This document shows, one piece after another, positions 10,014 to 18,289 of a DNA stretch of 64,000 nt. The stretch lies in NCBI RefSeq assembly GCF_003336425.1, contig NZ_QEIO01000016.1:46677-110676 (forward strand), read 5' to 3'. Position 1 is the first letter of the stretch; each line of letters starts with the position of its first letter. A model generated the notes under the pieces. That model ran no database searches. It worked only from the letters and a program-made list of their open reading frames with translations, and was not told the origin of the DNA. Source of the stretch: Marinitenerispora sediminis. Its GTDB lineage: Bacteria > Actinomycetota > Actinomycetes > Streptosporangiales > Streptosporangiaceae. Made by a program: the position numbers and the translations under genes.

Positions 10014-12524
10014 CGGACCCGCCTCCGGCGGATCATCCTCGTTCCGACCGCGGCGCTGGTGGCGTTGTGGCTGGTAGCCAGCGGCTACCTGGCCTACAAC
10101 GCACTCCTGCAGTACATGGTCGCCAGGGGCACCCAGGACATGCTGACCCCGGCGGCGGTCGCCCTCACCGCGGTCATGGACGAGCGCTCGGCCACGATCG
10201 CCTACCTGGAGGAGCCGTCGGAGTACGAGGACGCGCTGCGGGAGTCCCGCGGCGACTCCGACGTGCTCATGGAGGACGCCCTGACCCGGTTCGAGGGGGC
10301 GCTGTCCCTCTCCTCCCCCGAGGTGCAGGACCTCATCATCAGCCTGCGCGGCCGGTTCGACACCATCCCGGAGATCCGCGCCCAGGTGGACAGCGGCCAG
10401 GCGACCCGCGCCGACGTGCTGGAGTTCTACAACGCGCTGATGAAGAACGGCTCCGACCTGTTCGACCTGCAGTCGCGTGAGATCCCGGCGGCCAACGTCG
10501 TGGGCATCGGGATGAGCGCCACCTACACCTTCCGCACGGTCGACCTGCTCGCCCAGGCCGACTCCCAGCTCGCCCGCGCGTTCGCCACGGGCGAGCTGAG
10601 CACCGCGGACCAGCAGGCGTTCACCCGGCTGGTCGGCGCCTACCACCAGCAGCTCGACTCCATCCGCGACTTCATGGGGCCCGAGCAGGCCGCCGCGCTC
10701 ACCCAGCTGGACCGCAGCCCGGAGTGGGCGGCGCTGGGCGAGCTGGAGGACCAGGTCACCTCCCGCCAGACCCGGACCGAGACCGACCCCGTCACCGGCC
10801 AGGAGACGGAGAACCTCGCCGTCCCCATCTCCGAGGAGGAGTGGCGCGAGGCCTACACCCCGGTCAAGCAGCAGCTGGTCGACATGGGCGCGTCCCAGGC
10901 GATGTACGCGGGCGACGTGCAGATCGGCAACGCCGTGCGCGCCGTCAGCGCCTTCCTCGGCATGGCGGTCGGCGTGGCGGTGATCTGCGTCCTGGCCTTC
11001 AGGTTCGCCCTGCGCGCCGCCCATACGGTGAGCGACCGGCTGAACCGGCTGCGCGACGAGACCCAGGAGCTGGCCGACCGCCGACTGCCCGGCATCATGG
11101 AGCGCCTCGGCCGCAACGAGCCGGTCGACGTCGCCCGCGAGGTGCCCGAGCTGTCGCACAGCGACGACGAGATCGGCGAGGTGGCCCGCTCGTTCAACGC
11201 CGCGCAGCGCACCGCCGTCGCCGCGGCCGTCCAGCAGGCCGAGCTGCGCGAGGGCGTCAACAAGGTGTTCCTCAACATCGCGCACCGCAGCCAGACCCTG
11301 GTGCACCGCCAGCTCCGGCTGCTCGACAAGCTGGAGCGCGAGCAGGAGGACCCGGACCAGCTGACCGAGCTGTTCAAGCTGGACCACCTCGCCACCCGCT
11401 CGCGGCGCAACGCCGAGAACCTGCTCATCCTCGGTGGCGAGACGCCCGGCCGCACCTGGCACCGGCCCATGCCGCTCATCGACGTGCTGCGCAGCGCCAT
11501 CTCCGAGTCCGGCGACTACACCCGGGTGAAGCGGCAGCGGATCGCGCGGGTCTGGCTGAGCGGCCCGGCGGTCGCGGACGTCATCCACCTCGTCGCGGAG
11601 CTGGTGGACAACGCGACGGCCTTCTCCCCGCCGCATACCAACGTCCACCTGCGCAGCGAGCAGGTGCCCAACGGGGTGACGGTCGAGATCGAGGATCGCG
11701 GTCTCGGCATGAAGGACGAGGAGTTCACCGACGCCAACGAGCTGCTGGCCAACCCGCCGGAGTTCGACGTCATGCGGCTGAACGAGAAGATGCGCCTCGG
11801 CCTGTTCGTGGTCTCGCGCCTGGCCCAGCGGCACGGCATCAAGGTCCGGCTGCGCGCGTCGCCGTACGGCGGCGTGCAGGCGATCGTCCTGCTGCCCAGC
11901 GCGCTCGTCTCCACCGACGAGCCGCCCGCCTCCGCAGGCGCCCCGGCCGGCGAGGCCGGTTCCGCGCGCCGGGACCACGCCGACGCCCACGGGGCCGACG
12001 ACGACCGCGACGCCTCCACCGGTCCGCGCCGGACGGTGCCCCGGCACGCCGAGCGCGGCGCGCACGCCGCTCCCCCGGCCGGCGACGTCCTGGCCGGCCC
12101 CGGCGAGCCCGATCCCGCGCAGCCCGCCCGGACCGCCCGCCCCTCGCGGCCGCGCCGCGTCCCCGGTGCGACGCTTCCCACGGCGGGCACGGTGTGGAGC
12201 ACGGGTCCCAACGGCGCGCCCGCCGCGGGCGGCGGCCCCGAAGGGGACTCCTCCGGTGCCCGCCCGGAGGCGGCGCCGCAGGAGCCCGCGCCGGACGGCG
12301 CACCGGCGGGCGGGCGGCCGCGGCTGCCGAAGCGCCAGCCGCAGGCGAACCTCGCCCCCCAGCTCTACGACTCCGGTCCGACCTCCGCTCCCGGCCCGGC
12401 CGCCACCGAGGACCCGGAGCGCTCGCAGCGGCTACGCCGGAACATGGCCGCGTTCCAGCAGGGCACCCGCCGGGGACGCGCGGACGGTCGGCAGCACCAG
12501 AACGAGACTGAGAAGGATGCGTGA
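9993..12524 (+). CDS. cvnA: conservon sensor histidine-kinase-like protein (CvnA)
   Basis: 843 residues if read from GTG 9993; GTG 9978 and ATG 9732 are alternatives. Layout: TM1 (about 12-38), extracytoplasmic nitrate/nitrite-sensor-like helical domain, TM2 (about 318-341), HAMP, a degenerate phospho-acceptor helix region (VFLNIAHRSQTLVHRQL), and a HATPase domain with ELVDNATAFSPP and the G box VEIEDRGLGM near residues 530-570. A Pro/Ala-rich tail (about 640-843) follows. In Streptomyces, conservon sensor proteins work with the next three gene products as a membrane-associated G-protein-like complex. The next gene overlaps (GTGA). The start lies within a 28-bp inverted repeat, unlike anything I know for the family. 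Confidence 0.9.
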   Translation: MPLRGHYRTRLRRIILVPTAALVALWLVASGYLAYNALLQYMVARGTQDMLTPAAVALTAVMDERSATIAYLEEPSEYEDALRESRGDSDVLMEDALTRFEGALSLSSPEVQDLIISLRGRFDTIPEIRAQVDSGQATRADVLEFYNALMKNGSDLFDLQSREIPAANVVGIGMSATYTFRTVDLLAQADSQLARAFATGELSTADQQAFTRLVGAYHQQLDSIRDFMGPEQAAALTQLDRSPEWAALGELEDQVTSRQTRTETDPVTGQETENLAVPISEEEWREAYTPVKQQLVDMGASQAMYAGDVQIGNAVRAVSAFLGMAVGVAVICVLAFRFALRAAHTVSDRLNRLRDETQELADRRLPGIMERLGRNEPVDVAREVPELSHSDDEIGEVARSFNAAQRTAVAAAVQQAELREGVNKVFLNIAHRSQTLVHRQLRLLDKLEREQEDPDQLTELFKLDHLATRSRRNAENLLILGGETPGRTWHRPMPLIDVLRSAISESGDYTRVKRQRIARVWLSGPAVADVIHLVAELVDNATAFSPPHTNVHLRSEQVPNGVTVEIEDRGLGMKDEEFTDANELLANPPEFDVMRLNEKMRLGLFVVSRLAQRHGIKVRLRASPYGGVQAIVLLPSALVSTDEPPASAGAPAGEAGSARRDHADAHGADDDRDASTGPRRTVPRHAERGAHAAPPAGDVLAGPGEPDPAQPARTARPSRPRRVPGATLPTAGTVWSTGPNGAPAAGGGPEGDSSGARPEAAPQEPAPDGAPAGGRPRLPKRQPQANLAPQLYDSGPTSAPGPAATEDPERSQRLRRNMAAFQQGTRRGRADGRQHQNETEKDA

Positions 12525-12967
12525 GCGTGACGAACAACGTCTCCAGAGACCTGGACTGGCTGCTGGACGAGCTCGTTGAGCGGGCGGTGGGCGCGCAGTC
12601 CGCGATCGTGCTGTCCGCGGACGGCCTGCCCATCGGCAAGTCCCGCGGTCTCAGCCAGGCCGACGCCGAGCACCTGTCGGCGGTGGCGTCGGCCTTCCAG
12701 AGCCTGGCCCGCGGTACCGGCCGGCAGTTCGGCGGCGGGCGGGTGCTGCAGACCGTCGTGGAGATGGAGCACGCGTACCTGTTCGTGACGGGGGCGGGCA
12801 GTGGTGCCTGCCTGGCGGTGATCGCGGGCGAGGAGTCCGACGTGGGCCTGATCGCCTATGAGATGAACGTGCTCGTCGAACAGGTCGGCGGGTCCCTGGA
12901 CGCCGCGCCGCGGCACGGCGGAGCACCGTCCTCCGGCGGACCGGTCTCGGGAAGCACATCGCGGTAG
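12521..12967 (+). CDS. cvnB: roadblock/LC7 domain protein (CvnB)
   Basis: 148 residues; the GTG overlaps the cvnA stop (GTGA), a sign of coupling. Roadblock/LC7 fold: DLDWLLDELVERAVGAQSAI, LSADGLPIGKS, and a core with LFVTGAGSGACLAVIAGEES, then VGLIAYEMNVLVEQVG. In bacteria these small proteins act as partners or activators for MglA-like GTPases; in conservons the partner is the fourth gene. The C-terminal 25 residues are disordered. Second gene of the conservon. Confidence 0.93.
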   Translation: MSVTNNVSRDLDWLLDELVERAVGAQSAIVLSADGLPIGKSRGLSQADAEHLSAVASAFQSLARGTGRQFGGGRVLQTVVEMEHAYLFVTGAGSGACLAVIAGEESDVGLIAYEMNVLVEQVGGSLDAAPRHGGAPSSGGPVSGSTSR

Positions 12968-12980
12968 CGGGAGGACGTAA

Positions 12981-13355
12981 ATGCCGGACGAGTACGCGTC
13001 GGGACCCGCTCCGGAAGAGGCGGGCCCCCTGGTCAGGCCCTACGTCATGACCTGGGGGCGGCAACGCTCCGACACCGTCCAGCTGGACATGATCAGCGTG
13101 GTGATCGCGGCCCGGGCCGACGTCGACGAGATGTCCCTGGAGCCGGAGCAGGTGGACATCCTGTCCCTCTGCCACCGACCGTTGTCGGTCGCCGAGGTCT
13201 CGGCGCACCTGGACATCCCGGTGGCCGTGGTCAAGGTCCTGCTCAGCGATCTCATCGGGCGGGGATACGTCCTCGCACGCGCGCCCTACACGACGGAGAG
13301 CCCGGTGAGCCGGGACATACTTCAGGCGGTTCTCGATGGCATCCAACGACTCTGA
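12981..13355 (+). CDS. cvnC: DUF742 protein (CvnC)
   Basis: 124 residues, ATG with GGGAGG upstream. Contains the DUF742 features VRPYVMTWGRQRS, then a winged-helix-like C-terminal half (LSLCHRPLSVAEVSAHLDIP, VKVLLSDLIGRGYV). DUF742 proteins occur almost only as the third member of conservons and probably link the sensor to the GTPase, possibly through nucleic-acid or protein binding. Its last 20 bases overlap the next gene. Confidence 0.93.
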   Translation: MPDEYASGPAPEEAGPLVRPYVMTWGRQRSDTVQLDMISVVIAARADVDEMSLEPEQVDILSLCHRPLSVAEVSAHLDIPVAVVKVLLSDLIGRGYVLARAPYTTESPVSRDILQAVLDGIQRL

Positions 13356-13929
13356 CCGGCCGGCAGAGACCGGACCGATCCCCTCGGCGATCAAGATCCT
13401 GGTGGCCGGTGGCTTCGGGGCCGGCAAGACGACGATGGTGGGATCGGTCAGCGAGATCTCGCCGCTCAGCACCGAGGAGCTGATGACCGAGGCGAGCCTC
13501 GGCGTCGACGACCTCGACGGCGTGGAGGAGAAGACGACCACGACGGTCGCCCTCGACTTCGGCCGCATCACCATCAGCGCCGAACTGGTGCTGTACCTCT
13601 TCGGCACGCCGGGGCAGCAGCGGTTCTGGTTCATGTGGGACGAACTGGCGCTCGGTTCGCTGGGCGCGGTGGTGCTCGCCGACACCCGGCGGCTGGACAC
13701 CTGCTTCCCGTCCGTGGACTTCTTCGAGCGGCGCGGGATCCCGTTCATCGTGGCGGTGAACTGCTTCGACGGCGCGTACCGCTACGAGCCGGAGGAGGTG
13801 CGGGAGGCGCTCAGCATCGCCGACGGCATCCCGATCGTGCTCTGCGACGCGCGGGTCCGCGACTCCAGCAAGGAGGTGTTGATCACCCTCGTGCAGCACG
13901 TGGTGGCGACGATGGCCGTGGTCGGCTAG
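13336..13929 (+). CDS. cvnD: conservon GTP-binding protein (CvnD)
   Basis: 197 residues. G1 GGFGAGKTT (P-loop, about 18-26), switch I region KTTTTVALDFG, G3 GTPGQQRFWFMWDEL, and a G4 variant NCFD in place of NKxD. The family is a MglA/Ras-like small GTPase controlled by the roadblock partner. The ATG lies inside cvnC (20-base overlap). Complete gene and last member of the conservon; a hairpin follows at 13953-13984. Confidence 0.93.
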   Translation: MASNDSDRPAETGPIPSAIKILVAGGFGAGKTTMVGSVSEISPLSTEELMTEASLGVDDLDGVEEKTTTTVALDFGRITISAELVLYLFGTPGQQRFWFMWDELALGSLGAVVLADTRRLDTCFPSVDFFERRGIPFIVAVNCFDGAYRYEPEEVREALSIADGIPIVLCDARVRDSSKEVLITLVQHVVATMAVVG

Positions 13930-13952
13930 CCCGGCCGCACGAGCGCACCACG

Positions 13953-13984
13953 CCGGTGACCAGGGACCGGCCCCCGGTCACCGG
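13953..13984 (+). terminator. hairpin after the conservon
   Basis: Nine-base perfect stem (13953-13961 with 13976-13984) 23 bases after the cvnD stop, separating it from the oxygenase gene. No T-run, so termination is only likely. Confidence 0.5.
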
Positions 13985-14148
13985 ATCCCTCCGCCAACAT
14001 CACAAAACCGACAACAAGCCCGAAAAGGCCGTTCGTCCGCTGCGTTCCGACGACACCGCGATTACGCTACGACGCGGTATCCGGGACAGCTGTGGCGCAG
14101 GTCACCTCGTGTACCGCGGAGCATCCCCCCAAGATCGAGAGAGCGTGC

Positions 14149-15102
14149 ATGAAACGGTACGACTGGTACGACGAGATCCACCGACTCGACGCGGACGCCG
14201 ACTGCCGGCGGATCGCGCAGATCCTCAGCGCGCACGAGTTCCCGTGGGACATCATGCAGGCCCTCGGCCTCGCGCTGTACCGTACCTACGCCGCGCCGAG
14301 CATCGGCGGCCTGCTCGGCGAGACCCGGGAGTTCACCACCCGCACCCAGTACCGCTACGACGACACCGCGCTGATCCTCGACCAGATCCTGGAGCACGGC
14401 TTCGAGCCCGGCCGCGGCCGCGACGCCCTGCGGCGGATGAACCAGATGCACCGGTCCTACGACATCAGCAACGAGGACTACCTGTACGTGCTGAGCACCT
14501 TCGTGGTCATGCCGGTCCGCTGGCTGAACGACTGGGGCTTCGGCTGGCGGCGGCTCACCGAGCACGAGATCACCGCCAACACCAACTACTACCGCCGGCT
14601 CGGCAAGCACATGGCGATCAAGGAGATCCCGGAGACCTACGCGGAGTTCCTCGACCTGTTCGAGGCCTACGAGCAGGCCCACTTCGGCTACTCCGAGGGC
14701 GGCCGGGCGGTCTCCGACGCCACCCTCGCCCTGATGATCGACTTCTACCCGAAGTGGCAGCGCCCGATCATGCGCCCCTTCATGATGGGGCTGCTGGACG
14801 ACCGGCTGATCAGCGCGTTCCGCTACGACGAGCCGTCCCGCTTCTGGCGGACCGCGGCGCGCGTGTCGCTGAAGGCGCGGGCCCGCGTGGTGCGCTTCAT
14901 GCCGCCGCGCGAGCAGCCGCAGTGGGCGCGGATGAGCCCGAACATCCGCAGCTACCCCGACGGGTTCGACCCCGCCAGCATCGGCACCTTCCCCAAGGGC
15001 TGCCCGGTGCCGCACGGCCTCGCCACGGTGGAGGTCCCGGAGACCGGCGCCCGGGTGCCCGCCCCGGGGGCCAGCGCGCCGCAGGGCGCCGAGCGCCCCT
15101 AG
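14149..15102 (+). CDS. MpaB-family (DUF2236-type) oxygenase
   Basis: 317 residues from ATG 14149, which has a GAGAG upstream; an open extension to 14092 is not needed. Family features: FPWDIMQALGLALYRTYAAP, the motif MNQMHRSYDISNEDYLYVL with conserved His/Arg, and VVMPVRWLNDWGFGWRRLTE. The family, related to the rubber oxygenase latex-clearing protein and fungal MpaB, binds haem b and oxidises hydrophobic substrates. No signal peptide, so cytoplasmic. It follows the conservon on the same strand 219 bases on, the place where many conservons carry a P450 gene. Substrate unknown. Confidence 0.82.
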   Translation: MKRYDWYDEIHRLDADADCRRIAQILSAHEFPWDIMQALGLALYRTYAAPSIGGLLGETREFTTRTQYRYDDTALILDQILEHGFEPGRGRDALRRMNQMHRSYDISNEDYLYVLSTFVVMPVRWLNDWGFGWRRLTEHEITANTNYYRRLGKHMAIKEIPETYAEFLDLFEAYEQAHFGYSEGGRAVSDATLALMIDFYPKWQRPIMRPFMMGLLDDRLISAFRYDEPSRFWRTAARVSLKARARVVRFMPPREQPQWARMSPNIRSYPDGFDPASIGTFPKGCPVPHGLATVEVPETGARVPAPGASAPQGAERP

Positions 15103-16091
15103 GGCTCGCGGCGGGCACGCCGCCCGAGGCGGCGGGCGGGGCCGGCGGACACGGAACCGTCCTCCCCGCCCGGTCGCCGTCCGTCGCGGCGGCGCCCCGC
15201 CGACAGGACGAGTCCGAGCACGGTCAGGGCCGCGCCCGCCGCCGCGAGCGTGACCGGCAGCGTCTCGCGCAGCAGCGGCAGCCGGGTCATGCCCGGGGTC
15301 GCGGACTCGATGTAGCCCTCGGTGGTCTCCTCGGTGAAGCGGAGATCGCCGTCGAACAGCACGAGGCGCTCCTCCCCGTCGACGCTCACCGCGCGGTGGT
15401 GCTCCTCCACCAGGTCGATGGGGATGCCGGTGGTCGGCTCGATCCAGTAGGTGCGGGTCAGGGAGAACATCTCGTCGGCGGTCACGTCTCCCTCACCCTC
15501 CAGGCCGAGGAGGCTCCGGGGCAGGGTGCGCTCCCCCACCCGCGTCGGTTCGATGACCTGCACGAACCGGTAGGTGTCCACGCCGTGCACCGTCTCCTCG
15601 CCCTCGAACTCGATCGGCCAGGTCCGCCGGGTCGTGGTGTCGAAGAACTCGTGGTCGCGCCGCTCCGTGAGGAACGGGAACTTGAACACCTGGCCGCGCT
15701 GCACCACGCGCTCGCCGTTCACCGAGGGGTCGCAGCACTCGACGGCCTGGCCGGTGAACCGGTCGTGCCCGGCGCGCCGGGTGGTGGACTGGATCGGGTA
15801 GTCACGGTCGACGTCGGTGACCCAGGTGAACTGGTCCCACACCACGACGTCGGAGTCGCTCGCCGGAACGTCGGCGCGGAAGGTGGAGTAGGCCTCCACG
15901 GTCGCGCCCTCGACCGACTCCAGGTCCTCGGCGCTGAAGTAGGTGACGTTCTCCCCGTGGTTGACGACCTCGTTGTAGTAGTCCATGGGCGTGCGCATCA
16001 GGGCGGGGGCCGCCCAGAACCGCAGCATCGGGGCCAGAGCCAGGGCGAAGACTCCGAGCGTGACGCAGACGAGCGCGACGGTACGGCGCAT
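15099..16091 (-). CDS. DUF3068 family membrane-anchored protein (first copy)
   Basis: 330 residues from ATG 16091 with GGGAGGGG two bases upstream; a longer reading to 16115 lacks this. N-terminal helix (about 4-27), large extracytoplasmic domain with YYNEVVNHGENVTYFSAEDL, CCDPSVNGERV, a RTYWIEPTTGIPIDLVEEHH block, C-terminal helix (about 285-305) and a basic tail. DUF3068 proteins are actinobacterial surface proteins of unknown function. A second copy lies at 23.9 kb. Its stop codon shares the bases CTAG with the stop of the convergent oxygenase gene. Confidence 0.82.
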   Translation of the reverse strand: MRRTVALVCVTLGVFALALAPMLRFWAAPALMRTPMDYYNEVVNHGENVTYFSAEDLESVEGATVEAYSTFRADVPASDSDVVVWDQFTWVTDVDRDYPIQSTTRRAGHDRFTGQAVECCDPSVNGERVVQRGQVFKFPFLTERRDHEFFDTTTRRTWPIEFEGEETVHGVDTYRFVQVIEPTRVGERTLPRSLLGLEGEGDVTADEMFSLTRTYWIEPTTGIPIDLVEEHHRAVSVDGEERLVLFDGDLRFTEETTEGYIESATPGMTRLPLLRETLPVTLAAAGAALTVLGLVLSAGRRRDGRRPGGEDGSVSAGPARRLGRRARREP

Positions 16092-16273
16092 GACCCCTCC
16101 CGGGCCCGGATCCACTATCTGGAACTTGCTTCAGTTTGAGGTATCGTAGTTGGCGCCGTGAGCTACGTCACCAGGGCGTGTCGGTTTCTTTATAACTAGT
16201 TCTATTTTCCGGCGGCGGGCCGACCGAGCCCCGTTTCCGACCGGCCCCGCGCCCGCACCGTGAAAGGGCGGCC
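16092..16273. promoter_or_regulatory. AT-rich divergent promoter region
   Basis: The stretch 16115-16210 is strikingly AT-rich for this genome (ATCTGGAACTTGCTTCAG, TTTGAGGTATCGTAG, TTTCTTTATAACTAG). It should hold the promoters of the divergent DUF3068 and acyltransferase genes. TATAAC near 16190 is a fair -10 candidate for the plus strand. Confidence 0.45.
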
Positions 16274-17548
16274 GTGACCGCATCCCCCGCCGAGCAGCCG
16301 CCTCCGGAGGCCGGACTGCCGCAGGCGGCCGGGCGCCAGGAGGGCCTGGACGGCGTCCGGGCGCTGGCGGCGCTGATGGTGCTGGTGTTCCACGTGGCCA
16401 TGGAGACCGGTGCCGCGCTCGCGCCCGGGGCGGTGGGCGCGCTGCTCGCGCGCGGCGAGATGGGCGTACCGCTGTTCTTCGCGCTCTCGGGGTTCCTGCT
16501 GTACCGGCCGTGGGCCCGGTCCGCCCTGGACGGCACGCGCGGCCCGGCGGTGCGCCGCTACCTGTGGCGGCGCGGGCTCCGGGTGCTGCCGGCCTACTGG
16601 ATCGTGGCGGTCACCGCGATGCTGCTGTGGTCGCGCGACCAGATCACCTCGCTCCCCGCCTGGACCGAGGTGCTTACGCTCACCTTCGTCTACGATCCGG
16701 ACCCGTGGTGGGTCGGCACCGGACCCGTGGGGCTGGGGCAGATGTGGAGCCTGTGCGTGGAGGTCGGCTTCTACCTGGCGCTCCCCCTCCTGTCCGCCCT
16801 CCTCGCCCGCGGCGCGGCCCGCACCGGCCGCGACCCCGGCGCCCGGGCACGCCGGCTGCTCGCCGGCCTCGCGGCGCTCGCGGGTGTCGCGGTGCTGGCG
16901 ACGGTGGTGCAGTTCTATCCGGAGCCGCGGCCCCAGATGCACGCCTGGCCGCCCCGGACGCTCGGGATGTTCGCGGTCGGCATGGCGCTGGCCGTGCTCG
17001 CGGAGTGGGCGTGGCGGGAAGCGGGCCCGGACGGCCCCGTGCGCCGGGTCTGCCGCACCCTGCCGCGGTCGGCCGCGCTGTGCTGGCTGACCGCCGGCGC
17101 CGTCTACCTGGCGGCCGCCACGCCCGCGACCGGTCCCCGGTTCGTCGGGGTGGACGGCTTCTGGGTCGCGCTGGTGGACATGGCGACCTCGATGCTCTTC
17201 GCGTTCTTCGTCATCGCCCCGGTCGCCCTGCTGCCCGGCCCCGCCGCCGCGGCCCCCGCGGGGGCGGGCTGGCTGGCCGCCCTGCTCCGGCACCCGGTCG
17301 CCGTGTTCCTCGGCCGCGTCTCCTACGGCGTGTTCCTGTGGCAGTTCGTCGTCCTGTACCTGTGGCGGGACTTCACCGGCCAGGAGGTCTTCACCGGGTC
17401 GTTCTGGCTGGACGTCGTCCCGGTGACCGCGGGAACCGTGCTGCTCGCCGCGGTCACCCACCGCTGGGTGGAGGAGCCGGTCCGCCGCTGGGGAACCGCC
17501 GACCGGCACCGACCGGTCCCAGATCCGACCGGGCGGGCGGACGCCTAG
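16274..17548 (+). CDS. acyltransferase 3 family membrane protein (second)
   Basis: 424 residues from a GTG start with GGGCGG upstream. Acyltransferase 3 features: LDGVRALAALMVLVFHVAME (catalytic-type His in helix 1), ARGEMGVPLFFALSGFLLYR, MWSLCVEVGFYLALPLL, and a C-terminal HRWVEEPVRRWG, which is typical of OafA/YrhL-like O-acyltransferases. About ten helices. Likely acetylates a surface glycan or a secreted product. Its partner DUF3068 gene is divergent. No regulator adjacent. Confidence 0.88.
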   Translation: MTASPAEQPPPEAGLPQAAGRQEGLDGVRALAALMVLVFHVAMETGAALAPGAVGALLARGEMGVPLFFALSGFLLYRPWARSALDGTRGPAVRRYLWRRGLRVLPAYWIVAVTAMLLWSRDQITSLPAWTEVLTLTFVYDPDPWWVGTGPVGLGQMWSLCVEVGFYLALPLLSALLARGAARTGRDPGARARRLLAGLAALAGVAVLATVVQFYPEPRPQMHAWPPRTLGMFAVGMALAVLAEWAWREAGPDGPVRRVCRTLPRSAALCWLTAGAVYLAAATPATGPRFVGVDGFWVALVDMATSMLFAFFVIAPVALLPGPAAAAPAGAGWLAALLRHPVAVFLGRVSYGVFLWQFVVLYLWRDFTGQEVFTGSFWLDVVPVTAGTVLLAAVTHRWVEEPVRRWGTADRHRPVPDPTGRADA

Positions 17549-17836
17549 ATCGGTGACGGGTTCGCCGGACCGTCCGCACCAGCGGTGAGGGCCACCGGGG
17601 ACCGGTGGGCGAAGGCGGCCCCGGGCGCCGCTTCGTCCATCCGGGTCTCGCTGCCCCACCGTCGGTGTGGCACCGGCGCGGCCGCGCCTGCTCTGCTGGC
17701 CCGCAGGCCGCGGCCCCATTCGCGTGCACTCGCCACGGAGGCTCCTCTATCCCGTGCACTCGCCACGGAGGCTCCTACCCCCCCCGGACGCCAGAGGCGT
17801 GGGAGGAGGGCCCGGCCGGGGTGACGGCGGCCGTGA
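17549..17836. other. intergenic region with dispersed repeat
   Basis: Between two convergent genes. It holds two direct copies of the dispersed SD-GTG repeat (17723-17778). On the minus strand a GTG at 17766 opens a 73-codon frame to 17545 (MASARDRGASVASAREWGRG and on). Its composition looks unlike a normal gene, so I do not call it. Confidence 0.4.
17723..17778 (-). repeat. dispersed SD-GTG repeat, two direct copies
   Basis: On the minus strand each copy reads AGGAGCCTCCGTGGCGAGTG, then CACG; the GTG starts are at 17766 and 17736, 30 bases apart and in frame. It matches the sequences at 5612-5640 and 62714-62898. AGGAG sits five bases from each GTG, a perfect initiation signal without a recognisable gene behind it. 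Confidence 0.8.
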
Positions 17837-18208
17837 TCAGGCTCCGTGTGCGGTGAGCGTGTACCCTTCCGGGCCCTCGAAGGAGAACGTGGGCCCGAAG
17901 GGGCTGTCCACCATCGGGGTGAGGATCTTGACCCCCGTGGCGGCGAGCTGGTCGTGGAGCTCATGGGCGTCCGACGTCCGGAACCAGAGCGCCACACCGA
18001 GACCGGGCCGCGCGGTGTCGGCGAGGTCGACGCCCGGAAGGAGCTCGCGGACGGCGAAGGGGATCGGCCTGGTGTCGAACACGACCGCGTGCGGCGGCGA
18101 GACCGCGGCCCGGCGCAGGCCCAGATGCCGCTCGCAGAACGCCGCCGCCGCGTCCACGTCGCGGACCTGGAGGGCGACGAAGTCGGGGCCGTCGATGGTG
18201 GCTGGCAC
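17837..18208 (-). CDS. VOC (glyoxalase/bleomycin-resistance) family protein
   Basis: 123 residues from GTG 18208, chosen because GAGGA lies seven bases upstream and the family begins there (DFVALQVRDVDAAAAFCERH). An ATG at 18226 is possible. The single VOC domain has LGLRRAAVSPPHAVVFDTR, GVALWFRTSD and FGPTFSFEGPEGYTLTAH; the Glu/His pattern suits metal binding. Such proteins bind or break down small electrophiles or drugs. Divergent from a MarR regulator, with two identical-type operators between, so almost certainly its target. Confidence 0.85.
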   Translation of the reverse strand: MPATIDGPDFVALQVRDVDAAAAFCERHLGLRRAAVSPPHAVVFDTRPIPFAVRELLPGVDLADTARPGLGVALWFRTSDAHELHDQLAATGVKILTPMVDSPFGPTFSFEGPEGYTLTAHGA

Positions 18209-18226
18209 AGGTCTTCCTCGATTCAT

Positions 18227-18289
18227 ATGTCAGGACTTTGACATGATCGAGACTAGGACGCCGCACCACCTATGTCAAAATGCTGACAT
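18227..18289. promoter_or_regulatory. twin MarR operators and VOC promoter
   Basis: Two palindromes of the form ATGTCA-N6-TGACAT (18227-18244 and 18272-18289), centres 45 bases apart, fill the region between the VOC and marR genes. On the minus strand TTGACA, a 17-base spacer and TAGTCT form a good promoter for the VOC gene, with -35 in the second operator and the transcription start in the first. The ATG of marR lies inside the second operator, so its mRNA is probably leaderless. Confidence 0.8.

Noticed and set aside
17545..17766. 73-codon minus-strand gene starting in the dispersed repeat
   Set aside because: Good start signal, but the rest has no family features and ends in the convergent gene's 3' edge; treated as repeat only.
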